From positions 203,834,102 to 203,898,101 of the forward strand of contig CM040125.1 in NCBI GenBank assembly GCA_022559845.1: a stretch of DNA of 64,000 nt, given 5' to 3'. The DNA comes from Amorphophallus konjac (Eukaryota; Streptophyta; Magnoliopsida; Alismatales; Araceae). Made by a program: the position numbers and the translations under genes. The notes beneath the pieces were generated by a model that did no database searches, was not told the DNA's origin, and was given only the letters and a program-made list of their open reading frames with translations. Of the stretch, positions 35,561 to 46,953 are shown one piece after another (within the stretch, counting starts at the first letter, position 1; every line of letters begins with the position of its first letter).

Positions 35561-36540
35561 GTTGTTCAATTTCATCCATAATTTTGAACTGAGACCTAGT
35601 TTTGGTTCGGTCATGCAGATTTCCTAAGATGTTTTCTAAGGGATGGTCTTTTAACACTCTTAAATCAGGCTGAGTGTTACCTTCATCTACTTCGATGACC
35701 GGATCATTGCTTGGCTCTTCTTGGTCTTCATTTGTTTGTGTCTCCTCATATGGAAGTTCTTCTTTTCCTTTTATGTTCAGAAATTCCCCATCATCATCTT
35801 CCCTGCAAGTGTTGTCATGATCAATCTCATCAAAAGTGATGTGAGGGGATTCTTCCACACAAAGGGTCTTAAGATTGTAGACTCTATAAGCCCTAGACTT
35901 GTCGGAGTACCCAAGGAATATCCCTTCTTCACTCTTGGGCTCAAACTTGTCCAGAACTCTTTTGTCATTATTATGAACAAAACACTTTTACCCAAACACT
36001 TTCATGTGAAAGAGAGATGGCTTTTTACCTTTCAGCAGCTCATATAGAGTCATTTTGGTAAGGGGCCTTACCATTGAACGGTTGATGATATAACATGCCG
36101 TGTTTACCGCTTCAGCCCAAAATCTCCTTGGGAGATGCCTTTCAGCAAGTATTGTGCATGTCATCTCTATGAGAGTTCTGTTCTTCCTCTCAACAACCCC
36201 ATTTTGTTCAGGAGTCCGTGATGATGAAAACTTGTGAATGATTCCTTCAGTCCTACACAAATTTTCAAAGTCAGCATTGTCGAATTCACCACCATGATCT
36301 GAAATAATGTTGGAGATCTTAAACTTACCATCTTGCTTCACTTGCATATACAGTGTCTGAAACTCATCAAAGGTATTATTTTTATGTGCACGATAAAATA
36401 CCCAAGTGAATCTAGTAAAGTCATCTACTAAGACGTAACCATATCTTTTACCACTTAAGCTAGCTATTTTGGTTGGACCAAACAAGTCCATATGGATTAG
36501 TTCAAGTGGTTTAGATGATGAGTTTTTAGTTCTACTTTAA
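35561..36540 (-). pseudogene. SIRE-1 integrase core and integrase-RT linker
   Basis: The catalytic core is MDLFGPTKIASLSGKRYGY, VDDFTRFTWVFYRAHKNN, IISDHGGEFDNADFENLC (second Asp) and RTPEQNGVVERKNRTLIEM (Glu). It is open from 36491 to 35988 and keeps the DDE residues. The acidic linker (35860-35560: DDDGEFLNIKGKEELPYEE) leads to RT. A stop at about 35985 breaks the frame. Confidence 0.88.
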
Positions 36541-37170
36541 AATTACTTTCTAGTCTGTTTTCCTTGAGCACATGCATCACAAATCTTAGTGTTCAGTTTG
36601 AATTTAATTTCAGGCAGACATTTGACAATGGAATGCTTTACCAATTTATGAAGAGTATTGTAACTAACATGACCTAGTCTGTGATGTCACAAACAAGCAA
36701 ATTCATATTTGGGTGCTGCAAGACAAAGATTTATGTGAGTAGGGTCATCTAAGTCAATAATGTACACGTTGTTGACTCTTTTACCAGAAAACTTGGTTTC
36801 TTTTGAATTTGGTTGCAAGATCCTACATTCATTAGAGTCAAAAACTACAGTATGATCTTTGTCACATAGTTGACTAATGCTCAGTAAATTATACTCCAAA
36901 CCATCAACAAGTAATACATTATCAATTGAGTTGGAGGGGTTCTTACCAATTTTACCTGAACCAATGATTTTTCCTTTGTTGTTTCCTCCAAAGGTGACGT
37001 GTCCAGCTTCCTTTTCAACCAGGAGACAAAATTTGGTTTTGTCTCTAGTCATGTATCTTGAGCAGCCACTGTCAAGATACCAACGGTTGTGCACGGCTGC
37101 AAGACACTCCTGCACAAAGAATTAAGTGACAATGTTTGGAACCTAAGGACAGTTGGGTCCCAATAATTTC
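36541..37170 (-). pseudogene. SIRE-1 protease and pre-integrase zinc region
   Basis: The aspartic protease motif is WYLDSGCSRYMT (about 37080), followed by HVTFGGNNKGKIIGSGKIGK and LVDGLEYNLLSISQLCDK. The pre-integrase H-H-C-C region follows at 36690-36560 (LGHVSYNTLHKL and CDACAQGKQ-type sequence, with stops). The frame is open 37115-36687 and then broken by stops. Confidence 0.82.
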
Positions 37171-39418
37171 TTTATTTCTGTAAAGCAGGATAACACTGAT
37201 TTTGAAATCCAAACTTTCTTAGCATCTTTGCTTTGTTGGGAGTTCTGGTTTTTCTTCTGTTTAGTCTTTTGGACTTTGTGAGTTTTGGAAGTGGTGGAGA
37301 AGGATTATTGATTAGACCATCTGTTCTAGTTAGTTGGTCTAGATGAATAGGAGGTGTCATATTACCTAGGTCGTTGAGGTTGAGTGAACCTATGACCATA
37401 GGGAACATTATTGTTCCTTACCCATGGACGTGTCGGTCTGTAGAAGGCAAAGTCTCGACCTGTCTACTGTTTAGTCCGTCTATGACGGTCTCTGGATAAG
37501 GGATGTGTCGACCTCCTGTATGGAAACTGTCGACCTGTTGGTGCAAACCTAGGGTATTGTTGGGCGTTTAACCAGGCGGGTGTCGACCTATTCCATGGAG
37601 TGTCCCGACCTATTCTAGCATTGTAACTGTCTCTTCCTTTGTGATGTGCAGGCTGAGGCTTGGACGGGTGTCGGCCTGTTTGGGATTGTTTGTGAACCTT
37701 TTTGGGTTGTTGGGAAGTTTTATTGATTGGTTCTCCTATCTTTCTTTTCCTTTGTTTTCAACATTTTCTTGGTGTGTTGATTTGGAGGTTGATGCTTCGG
37801 AAGATGAGACAAAGGTGGTGGTCTTTAGCCCAAATGCTTTCTTTTTGGTAGGCTCATATCCTAGCCCTTCTCTGTTGAAGTTTATTTTAGTTCCTAGCAG
37901 GGCATTCAAGTTTTCACTCCTATCAAAAAATTTTCACGAGAGATTTGTTTATCTGCTAGGTCCTTTTGAAGTTTCTCATTTTCTTTCAACAGTTGAGAAT
38001 TGACCTGTTTAAAGGCTTCAGACTTTTCGTTGCACAGATTGTTGTCCTTTATATAGCTTTGCATTTTTAATTTCAATTCGTCAATTTCATCTCTTAACCT
38101 TTCATTTTCATCTTCCAAGTCTCTCATTTCTTTTCTTCCATCTTCAAGATTCACATTCATTTTTCTTAGATCTTCAATTTCAGTTTCTAGAGAGATTATT
38201 TTTTCATTGAGAGGTTTATCATGCCCACAGGATTCAACCTTTTTCTTTAAGGTTTTGTTTTCTTTTCTGTATACTTCATATTTATTCATTAATTCAAAGT
38301 AGGCTTCTTCCCAATCATCGGTGGAGAAATGCTCAAAGGGAGAGCTCACCTCACTGTCATTTTCTCCTTTGGCCATTAGACATATATCATATTTTTCCTC
38401 TTCGGAGGAGTTGTCTTCAGTTTCTTCTTCTTCTTCATCACTCTAAGTGCACACCATGGCTGCTTCTTCTTGCTCTTCCACCTAGGCATGGCTTTCTTAG
38501 CTCCTTCTGGACACTCAGACTTGATGTGTCCTGGTTTCCTGCAAGAGTAGCATACAAGCTTTTAAGACTTTTTAGCATTTTCAGGTCTTGGCATGAAACC
38601 TCTTTTCACCTGGGGCTTCTTCTTAGGGAAGTATGTGCCTTCCTTTCTTAAAAACCTTCTGAACTTTCTTGTTAATAGAGCAACTTCATCTTCTTCAGTG
38701 TTGCTGCTTGAAGGCTCTTCATCATCTGATAGGTCCTTGGAGCTTGGTTCAGCTTTAAGAGCCAAAGGCTTCTTTTTACTTACCTCAGCCTCTTTGTTTT
38801 TCAGATTCATCTCATAGGTCATCAGGGACCCTATGAGTTCTTCTACCTTGATGGTAGTTAAGTCTTTTGATTCTTCAAGTACAGTGGCCTTTGTATGCCA
38901 AATGGGAGTTAGTGATATCAGAATCTTCCTTACTATCTCCTACTCAGAGTAGGTCTTACCTAGCTCTGTCAAGCCATTAGTGAGCGAGGTTAGCCTAGCA
39001 TACATGTCTGAAATGGACTCATCAGATTTCATTCTAAACTTCTCATATCAGATACCAACATGTTAGCTTTGGTTGCACGTACCTACTGTGTCCCTTCATA
39101 TATTACCTCAAGATGGTCCCACATTTCTTTTGCAGTGGCGCAAGTTGACACCCTTGAGTATTCGGTTGGATGAAGGGAGCCCTGCATGATGTGCTTGGCA
39201 CCCCAGTTCAGAGTTGATTGTCTGATATGTTCTTTAGTCCATGTATCTTCGTTCGGAGGCAGCTCAAATGGTCCCTTGCTTATCACTTGCCAGACTTCAT
39301 GATCCTGGGCTCTAATGAAGACCTACATGCGAATTTTCCAGGAAGGATAATTTGTCCCAGTGAAAAAGGGAGGCCTATTTACTGAATGTCCTTCGGCCAT
39401 AGGACCTTTAGTTGCCAT
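37171..39418 (-). pseudogene. SIRE-1 gag with zinc knuckle and long coiled coil
   Basis: The probable ATG is 39416-39418, shortly inside the PBS. The N-terminal gag shows PPFFTGTNYPSWKIRM and HEVWQVISKGPFELP, then WGAKHIMQGSLHP and ATAKEMWDHLEVIYEGTQ (39290-39083). A zinc knuckle CYSCRKPGHIKSEC lies at about 38560-38515. After that a coiled coil of about 150 residues (38376-37906: MNKYEVYRKENKTLKKKVES, LEDENERLRDEIDELKLKMQ) is characteristic of Sirevirus gag. The Arg/Pro-rich C-terminal part (37680-37400) encodes repeated GR/RS segments in GGTCGACA-type words. Numerous stops occur. Confidence 0.82.
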
Positions 39419-39461
39419 ATCACTAGTTCTCTCAAGGTCGTTAGACCACATACAGAGGGAC

Positions 39462-39475
39462 TAGCTCCGATACCA
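39462..39475 (-). promoter_or_regulatory. SIRE-1 primer-binding site (initiator Met tRNA)
   Basis: Directly inside the 5' LTR the minus strand reads TGGTATCGGAGCTAG, one mismatch in the first 12 bases from the common plant retroelement PBS TGGTATCAGAGC. Confidence 0.82.
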
Positions 39476-39477
39476 CG

Positions 39478-41187
39478 TGTTGAGTGGTGATAGGCAGATC
39501 TAGAGGGGAGGGGTGAATAGATCAGTCCCTTTTTACCCTCCTTTGCAGAAATAAAAACTAGATTTAACACTACTGATTATGAGACAGATATTAGTTAACA
39601 ACTAAGAAGCTAGATATACACATGATGTCTGGAATCGGTCCTATCAAACTTCTACCGTTGGAACAAGAGATAAATCAAACCACAAGACAAGATCTTTAAG
39701 GTGGTTCAGTCTCAATCTAGAGACTTACGTCCACCCCTCACATAATATAGTGAGGCTTCACTGGTGCTAACACACACCTGCTGATTCACAGCTTCTTACA
39801 GAGAGAAGCACTCTCACACTCCGCTGCCACACAGCTTGAGGTATCACAACCCAAAACACAGACCGGTGTCAACACCGTCTATCTTCCTACACTCACGTAG
39901 GTATCAAATACTATGGAGTTTGTTTTAAGAAAAGCAAACTGAAAATGGAACCACCAGACAGAGTATCGTAGTAAAACACAATGAGAAGGAAGTCTCCTAT
40001 CTGGGAAAGAGCTTGAGGAGTCCTAGGCTTTGTTCTTCTTCTTATTCCTGGATCTTCACCACCCCCTTGAGAAATAAGGTTGATTAAGCTTCAAGCTTTT
40101 TAAGAGTTCTGGATGGAGCTTCACGAAACCCTTCTACTTGTAAGAAGATCTCCCATTGTGAGGAAGAGGATCGTCTTCTTCTTCAAGTGCTCAGACCAGC
40201 AGCATTAGGAAGGAGGCTATCTTCCTCAGCAAGTCTTCCAACTTTTCGTTTTTCCTCTTGCTTGCATGCTATCTTTTCGAACTGGAGTGCATGCTCCTCA
40301 TATATTGGTGTCCTAGGGTGACACCAACATTGTCCACTTTTCAAGCAACACCCAGAATGTCACATCCACATTATTTGATGTGCTTCCATCTGCATAGTTG
40401 ACTTCTATTCTGTCAAGTCGACAGGAATGTGGGTAGGTAGGAGACCATAGCAGCCAAGGTACGATCTTCTTCAGAGGATGTCTCTGCCAAATCACAGTCT
40501 TCTGACACAGAAGCACTTTGACGACTTTTTCTAGAGCAAACGGATCCTATGGATTAAGTTCCAGATCTTGGAGGCAGCTTCCGTCGGATTCAGATCCGTT
40601 CTGGTCGAACCAAATGTGTCGACACTTTCTTGTCAGAGTGTTGAGACATTCCTTTGAAAGCCTTGAAGAATCGTTCTGGTTGAACGTGGATGTGTCGACA
40701 CTTTTCTGTCAGTGTGTCGAGACATTTAGTGAGTGTCTTGAAGATCCATGGCTGATGTGTCGAGACAACACCAAAAGGTGTCGGGACATGTGAGCCATGT
40801 GCAGAGTTCTCGCATGAGGGTGTCGAGATAGAAACGCCAAGGGCAAAGATTTTCACACGAGTGTGTCGACACTTTTCACTCAGTGTGTCGAGACATTAGT
40901 GAGTCTAGAGTCTTAGACAGAACGGCTTCAGCTTGATTTCTTCTGGATGTGTTGAGACATGGGTTAGATGTGTCGACACATTCTTTTATGCCGGAGCTCA
41001 AGCATTGGAAATCTAACACAATCTCTTCTAGATGTGTCGGGACATCATTAGGCCGTGTCGAGACATCACTTAGAGAGATTCTTCTGCACTTGTTTAGTCA
41101 ATTCATCAAACCAAAATAAGTTAGATATTTCTCAAATATCTACTAATGATTTATGATCTGTTATCATCAAAACCAGGGGACACAACA
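39478..41187 (-). repeat. SIRE-1 5' LTR
   Basis: 1710 bp, TGTTGAG...GGACACAACA, a direct copy of 28265-29972 with a few percent scattered differences. It carries the same palindrome array at 40600-41065. Confidence 0.94.
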
Positions 41188-41854
41188 GTGGAAAGGGTGC
41201 TTGGGAGAGAGGAAAGGGTGCTTGAGAATAGGAAAGGTTGCTTTGGAATGGTGGGGGGTGCTTGGGGCTTGGTGAGAGTAATGGAGGGAATTGATGGGTT
41301 TTGGGGAGCTGAAGGGGTGGGCTGATGTGGAGGGCTGAGGTGGCAATGAGAGAGGAGACAGAGGGGGTTCGAATTAGAGAGGGAAGGGGGAGGAGAGAGA
41401 GAGGGGTTCGTCCCCTAGAGAGAGAAGGAGAGGGGAGAGAGAGGGCTTCTCACCCAAGACTCTCAAGGCTTCACACCTATGGCACACAATTTCTGTAAAC
41501 TCAAATTCTAATTCTTCATTAGCTTCAAATGAGAGAGTTGGGTCCTATTTATAGGAGCTCAACTCTTTACATGACCAGAATACCCTTGTCTTAACACATA
41601 ATGACCAAAGGTATCCAAAAGGGGGCGCCCCTGGGCTAGCCCTTGCAATTGGGCCCATTAAGCCAAACAAGCTATCTAAATGACCCAATAACTTACTCAA
41701 CTGACTCAAATAAAGAAAATTACAGTAATAAGACTCAAACAAAGTAGAAAATACATGATACTTCTTTGAGAATCAAGCCAAAAAATCATGCCGATTGCTA
41801 CCGGAGTGATGTGGCGAGTAGTGGGAACTATAGCTGCAGATGATGCCCCCATCA
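41188..41854 (-). repeat. Chromovirus left (3') LTR, inner part after the SIRE-1 insertion
   Basis: It starts with the second copy of the SIRE-1 target duplication (GTGGA, 41188-41192) and matches 46288-46953. It ends CCCATCA at 41854. Confidence 0.92.
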
Positions 41855-42712
41855 TTCCCCCCGGGTGCGGAGAATTCGACCCTGTCGAATAAGGGTCCTT
41901 CCTAGCTCGCCCATGTGTCCACCGACGGGGCCGGCCCTTCCACCTAACGAGGTAGCGCTCATACGCCTTGCACCTGGTGATAGTGATTTGTTCATCCAAT
42001 ATCCGCTCAACCTGCTCGCGCTGGCTTCTCCTAGCCGGTGGTTTCTCTCAGGTGTGGGTACTCTCTCAAGGGAGGGATCAAGCTCAATATCCTCACTGGG
42101 TACCACTGTGGGGCCCTTGTATGGCACTAGGTCAGCCACATTAAATGTGGGACTTACTCCATACTCCTCGGGGAGGTCTAACTCATAAGCATCTGTGCCA
42201 ATACGCCTCATAACCTGGATGGGATCAGCCCCCCGAGGCCTCAGTTTTGAGACAGCTCTCGGGGAGAGCCTCTCAATCCTCACCATCACAAAATCACCCA
42301 CGCGGAACTCTTGGTGGCATCGGTGAGAGTCAGCCTGTCTTTTGTAAATCTCATTGTTTTTGCTGATGTGCTTGCGAATGTTTTCATGCAATTTTGTGAA
42401 TGCTAACATCCTGGGGGTGATGGTTGGACCTGGGCAACCAAAAGTAGACCGAGCATGTCTGGACTCCCTATCAAGGGTTTTGAAAAATGGGGGGCCGGGG
42501 CATCCAAATGTGAACCTATCATGTGTGTGTTTCCTAACAACTTCCATAAGTGTATATGGACACTCAAATGCAGATCTACCATGCAACTTTATCCAGACGT
42601 TGAGGCGATCCTTCCCAAGTGTGGGTGTTGGCAAGGCGGGGCTTGGCTTAACTTTGGCGTATTGGACTTGGCAAATGGCAATGCATGAGAGCTCTTTGGA
42701 GAAATGGAACAA
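41855..42712 (-). pseudogene. Integrase C-terminal domain with chromodomain remnant
   Basis: The frame encodes a typical gypsy integrase tail: FTKLHENIRKHISKNNEIYK, FRVGDFVMVRIERLSPRAV, ELDLPEEYGVSPTFNVADL (about 42400-42130). A chromodomain-like YERYLVRWKGRP follows (41960-41925) in a second frame, and RVEFSAPGG in a third, so frameshifts break it at the end. The first 80 residues do not match integrase and contain an internal duplication of FGCPGP-containing segments (42480-42420). The integrase zinc finger and catalytic core are absent. Chromodomains normally steer integration to marked chromatin. Confidence 0.75.
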
Positions 42713-42733
42713 AGATGATGGTCTTGGAGATTC

Positions 42734-43516
42734 TCATGCGGAGGGATGGAAGGGGTCAAGTATGGTTAGACCCTTGGTGAAGGGGGTGTTATCAATCCCA
42801 CGGATTAAGAAAGTCCAATTCCTAGATTCCCCAATGTAGGTTGGGACCTTGTCAATGGGGAGGGTGAAGGGTGTGGTTGGTCCATTGGCCTTGTTTGTGT
42901 TTAGGGGTGGGTGTGGCTTGTTCCAAGGGATCGGTTCAGGACCTACTAGGCATGTGGTGGTGGTGAAGCAATGGGTAAGGACTCGATTGGGCCACTTGGA
43001 ATGGTCTTTAGGATAGGATGGGTAGTAGGTAATGGTGAGGAAAGGAACATGGATATGTTGGTGTTGGAGTTCCCAAGGGAATGGGTCAAAAGGATCATGG
43101 AACCTTGGGACTTTGGGAATGTGTACCTCACCTAAATCCTCTGATAGGATTGGCCTAGTCATAAGATCCCCAATGTGTGTTAGATACTCTCTAAGTGTAA
43201 AGGTTGTTGGGACATAGACCTTAGTGGGATGGATCGGCTTCCTACCCGAGAGAATAAGTTCAAGCTTGTGAATAAGGTCGGGTTCCTTGGGTGTAGGGAG
43301 AAGTAAAAGGAGGTCGCTAGTGTAGCAACCTATACTGTAGACCGAGGTGATGGACCCGACACATAGGTGAGTGAGGTCGAGCCCCTTAGGTCGGTCGATT
43401 CCCAAAGCCAACATGCTAGTCAGCTTAAGTTGCCATTCAAGACCTTTGATAAGATCATTCAAAGTCTCCACCTCATAGGAGGATTGGAATGTGGTGTGTA
43501 AGGAGTTAATGGACAC
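42734..43516 (-). CDS. Intact 260-residue ORF of unknown function in the chromovirus-like element
   Basis: An uninterrupted frame from ATG 43516 to the stop at 42734, between gag and the integrase tail, exactly where protease, RT and the integrase core should be. I recognise no domain and no RT, RNase H or zinc-finger motif. The protein is rich in Pro, Thr, Leu and His. It has a hydrophobic-to-polar N-terminus (LNDLIKGLEWQLKLTSMLAL) and a Pro-His-rich middle (VPRFHDPFDPFPWELQHQHI); no membrane segment is evident. It could be a new accessory protein, captured sequence, or long-open non-coding DNA. The absence of stops stands out against the decayed neighbours. Confidence 0.5.
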   Translation of the reverse strand: MSINSLHTTFQSSYEVETLNDLIKGLEWQLKLTSMLALGIDRPKGLDLTHLCVGSITSVYSIGCYTSDLLLLLPTPKEPDLIHKLELILSGRKPIHPTKVYVPTTFTLREYLTHIGDLMTRPILSEDLGEVHIPKVPRFHDPFDPFPWELQHQHIHVPFLTITYYPSYPKDHSKWPNRVLTHCFTTTTCLVGPEPIPWNKPHPPLNTNKANGPTTPFTLPIDKVPTYIGESRNWTFLIRGIDNTPFTKGLTILDPFHPSA

Positions 43517-43644
43517 TATTTGGGAGTGGTGCTCCGGAAGTGAGCAAAGTGGGCTAGGGCTTCCTAAGTTAGGACATTTCCTTACCCCTCTAGGATAACA
43601 ACTTTCATGAAGGGGTGGGTAGGGATACTAGTTTGATAATCTTG

Positions 43645-44520
43645 TCAAGCTTGAAGGAGGAGGCACCTAGATAGGTTCATTGGAGCGTCAACGGGGAGAA
43701 TTGGGTTCTCTTGTCCCAACTCTTGGCATTGTGCCTCATATTCTTCCTCCCAATCAAGGGAAGCTTCATGGACCTCAATCACACTCTCAACCCTTTGGGG
43801 TGGGGAGATTTCACTCACTATGGTAGGTTGCTTCTTAGTGGGACATTGACTGGCCATGTGTCCCATCTCGTAGTACCTATAACATTCTATCTTGTTAGCA
43901 TCACCCGAGGTGGATCCACTCATTTCTATCCCTATGGGGCTCTTTCCTTTCCAAGAAAGGGTGAGGCTAGAGATGGTAGTTGCTGGAGTGGAAGGGAGTG
44001 GGACATGGACCCTACTTGGTCTAGGTGAGGAACCCTTCATGGTAGGGGCTAAGTTGGCTTGTGGGGCCAAGACTTTTGGTTCGGATGGCCGAGGGGAAGT
44101 AAGTCTAGCAATCCTCTCAAGATCTCGGGCTATTTGGTATACACTGGGGGAGGGTCGGGGTGCATAGACTATTCTAAGCTCGGTCTTCATGCCTTCACAT
44201 GTGCGAATGGGATCTTGCCTCCAAACTCTCCTTAGACCCTCAAGGTTTCTCCATTCTGTCTTGCCGAGGGGACCGAGGGTCTCCTTGGCGACGCGCACCT
44301 TCCTTTCTTCGGACATGTAGTAGTGGTGGAAGTATGTATCCATGGAGGTCTCCCACTTCTTATATGTGTGAGGGTTGTGGGACCCATCGAAATGGGGTAA
44401 CTCCGGCCCGATGAAGAGGTAGTCATCGGGTTGATTGGAACGGTAGATGGTTTTGTCCGGGGAAGGGGATGACACTGATGCAATTGCCCTAAGACTAGAC
44501 TTAGTAGAGACAAGTCTAAA
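43645..44520 (-). CDS. Chromovirus-like gag
   Basis: The capsid/nucleocapsid protein. The open frame runs from just inside the primer-binding site to 43645. It contains LPHFDGSHNPHTYKKWETSM and YYMSEERKVRVAKETLGPLG (the retrotransposon gag fold, about 44400-44270), WRNLEGLRRVWRQDPIRTCE, and a zinc-knuckle-like CYRYYEMGHMASQC (CX6HX4C, about 43890-43850). The expected second Cys of CX2C is replaced by Tyr, so the knuckle is CCHC-like with one missing ligand. No ATG occurs between the PBS and the conserved region until MDTYFHHYYM, so translation may start internally or the start was lost. The frame has no stops. Confidence 0.72.
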   Translation of the reverse strand, partial: FRLVSTKSSLRAIASVSSPSPDKTIYRSNQPDDYLFIGPELPHFDGSHNPHTYKKWETSMDTYFHHYYMSEERKVRVAKETLGPLGKTEWRNLEGLRRVWRQDPIRTCEGMKTELRIVYAPRPSPSVYQIARDLERIARLTSPRPSEPKVLAPQANLAPTMKGSSPRPSRVHVPLPSTPATTISSLTLSWKGKSPIGIEMSGSTSGDANKIECYRYYEMGHMASQCPTKKQPTIVSEISPPQRVESVIEVHEASLDWEEEYEAQCQELGQENPILPVDAPMNLSRCLLLQA

Positions 44521-44538
44521 ACTTGCTATGATACCAAT

Positions 44539-46953
44539 TGACGTGATACCACTTTGGGGGTGGCGGAAACTAGACAAAGATACCTTGGACTTATCCAACG
44601 CAAGCACAATTTGCAAAATAAGAGACTATCGTAGCCGATCGCTCACCGGTGTGCACGCTCAACCCAAGGGTGACTCGATGATGCCGAGTCAAGGATGGTA
44701 GGAATAGACCCTTGCTGGTGGAGGGCCAGCAATGCTATGATCATTCCCCCCCCCACCAAAAAAAAAAAAAAAGATATGGAATCCCGAATTGATGGGCTGA
44801 CCGAAAGCCACAACGGGCATGGATCACTCTCTTGCTTCCACAGTGGCCACTCGAAAGCAATGGTGCTTTAGGACCGGGCGCTCTCTTACACTCCAACGGA
44901 GCGTTGATGGATATTAAATGAACAAACACTAATTATGAGCAAGGGTTGAGTGGTTACCTGGCCGGTTTGAAGAAACTGACCCCGGTCGGAGACATGGGCG
45001 AGCGGGGAAGTGTGGGTTCCCCGCACACTGCGTCGAAGAAGCTTCTCCCTATTAATATAATTACATCCACCACTCCTCATGCAGGAGGGTTAGACTAGGG
45101 GTGGGGAGATGTGGGGTTACAAACAAACACTACCTCCCACAGGGAGGGGCTTTAAGCCAGCCAGGCGGGGTGAGGAATGACAAAATAAACTAAGACCCGT
45201 AGCTCTGTCCGCTCAGATTTTGTAGGACAGGGAGTCGCTGATGATGCCACCACGGACCTGTTCGACCTCAGAAGAGGGCGAGACCAACACCAAAACTTCC
45301 TGGGTTGGCCCAGGAAGACACCACAATTTTTGAGGAATTTATCGTGGTCGTCGGAGGCCGAGGAAGGATCGTGAGCCGGGCTCCTCAGTTCAGCTTCTGC
45401 CTGTTCCAGAATAGAAGGTGCTGGAAGATATCCTCGCTCTGAGCAACTTCGAGCTCCAAAGATGACGTAGCTTATATCGAAACGACCGTGGGAGGGTTCT
45501 CTTCGTACAGCAACTAAAGAGGCCACCAGGGGAGCTCGGACCAGGGAGATAGAGCTGGTAGAGTGAAGGGGGGTCTGTTCAGGCCCTGATAGGACAGAGC
45601 TGCGCACCCGGGGGAAATCTACTGGAACGGGGAGCTCCGAACTCCGAATGGTGTTCCACTTGCTGTGTTGGGCAGAGGACTGGTAGTATCTTGTCCCGGT
45701 CTACTGGTGCACCAAGGGGAATAGGGATGTGGCCGCAGGAGATTCTGCACTAGGGTTCTGATCTCCACCCGGATGTCAGAAGCATAGCCTGACGAGAACG
45801 ATCCTCCCGGACAGCTCTGAACTAGAATTAAGGTGGGATTGCCTCGCCTACGAAGCTGACTTAAAGGGGATTCCAGCAGTATATGGTGTGCCTCCGGGAA
45901 CTTAGAGGTGGTGACGGAGCAGACTCTGAAGCCAGCGGGTCTTCAGCTCCCAGCAACCTAAAAAATGAATGATGAAATAGGGTGTATGTGGGGGTGGGGA
46001 AGGGGAAGAAACTTGCAAGGGGTGGCTGTTGGTGGCTGTGGGAAGGGGGAATGGAGGGTGTGGGGGTCAATGGTGGTGAGTGGAGGGCAAGGGAGGGGCG
46101 AGCCAGGATTGGTAGTGTTGGGAATGGGGGGCTGATGGTGGATGACCAAGTGATAAGAGGAGAGGGAGGGGGGGAGTGGTGGTCGGCCATGGCTAAGGGG
46201 GAAAGAGGAAGGGGATGGGTGGGTGCGCAACCAGCAAGGGTGGGAGATTCAAATCTCCCTTGGGAAGGTGAAGGGGTCTTTGGGGTAGTGGAAAGGGTGC
46301 TTGGGAGAGAGGAAAGGGTGCTTGGGAATAGGAAAGGTTGCTTTGGAATAGTGGGGGGTGCTTGGGGCTTGGTGAGAGTAATGGAGGGAATTGATGGGTT
46401 TTGGGGAGTTGAAATGGTGGGCTGATGTGGAGGGCTGAGGTGGCAATGAGAGAGGAGAGAGAGGGGGTTCGAATTAGAGAGGAAAGGGGAGGAGAGAGAG
46501 AGGGGTTCGCCCCCTAGAGAGAGAAGGAGAGGGGAGAGAGAGGGCTTCTCACCCATGACTCTCAAGGCTTCACACCTATGGCACCCAATTTCTGAAAATT
46601 CTAATTCTAATTCTTCATTAGCTTGAAATGAGAGAGTTGGGTCCTATTTATAAGAGCTCAACTCTTTACATGACCAGAATACCCTTGACTTAACACATAA
46701 TGACCAAAGCTATCCAAAAGGGGGCGCCCCGGGGCTAGCCCTTACAATTGGGCCCGTTAAGCCTAACAGGCGATCTAAATGACCTAATAACTTACTCAAC
46801 TAACTCGAATAAAGAAAATTACAGTAATAAGACTCAAACAAAGTGGAAAATACATGATACTTCTTTGAGAATCAAGCCGAAGAATCATGCCGATTGCTGC
46901 CGAAGTGATGTGGCGAGTAGTGGGAACTGGAGCTGCAGATGATGCCCCCATCA
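44539..46953 (-). repeat. Chromovirus right (5') LTR
   Basis: A 2415-bp uninterrupted copy of the LTR. It contains a C run followed by an A run at 44745-44773. Compared with the left LTR it shows roughly 5-10 percent differences in the stretches I compared by eye. It holds no gene. Confidence 0.92.

Larger units (their letters stand above)
28265..41187 (-). mobile_element. SIRE-1: full-length Sirevirus (Ty1/copia), decayed
   Basis: It is 12.9 kb, with LTRs 28265-29972 (1708 bp) and 39478-41187 (1710 bp), termini TGTTGAG...ACAACA, and target duplication GTGGA at 28260-28264 and 41188-41192. The minus-strand order is gag with coiled coil and zinc knuckle, protease, integrase, RT, a remnant of RNase H, then a third, envelope-position ORF before the 3' LTR. 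Large size, a long gag coiled coil, an ORF after pol and a repeated polypurine tract fit the Sirevirus lineage. It lies inside the chromovirus left LTR and is the innermost and probably youngest insertion. Many stops and an RNase H deletion make it non-autonomous. Confidence 0.94.
26521..46953 (-). mobile_element. Chromovirus-like Ty3/gypsy element, non-autonomous (about 7.5 kb, split by SIRE-1)
   Basis: The left LTR is 26521-28264 plus 41193-41854 (2406 bp once SIRE-1 is removed); the right LTR is 44539-46953 (2415 bp). Termini are TGATG...CCCATCA. Target duplication GTACA lies at 26516-26520 and 46954-46958. The interior is only 2.7 kb: gag, a 260-codon ORF of unknown function, and an integrase C-terminus with a chromodomain remnant. 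No protease, RT, RNase H or integrase core is present. A primer-binding site resembling the initiator Met tRNA complement (TGGTATCATAGCAAG on minus, 44523-44537) and a PPT (ACCCGGGGGGAA on minus, 41855-41866) are in place. Mobility would need enzymes from another element. Confidence 0.88.
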
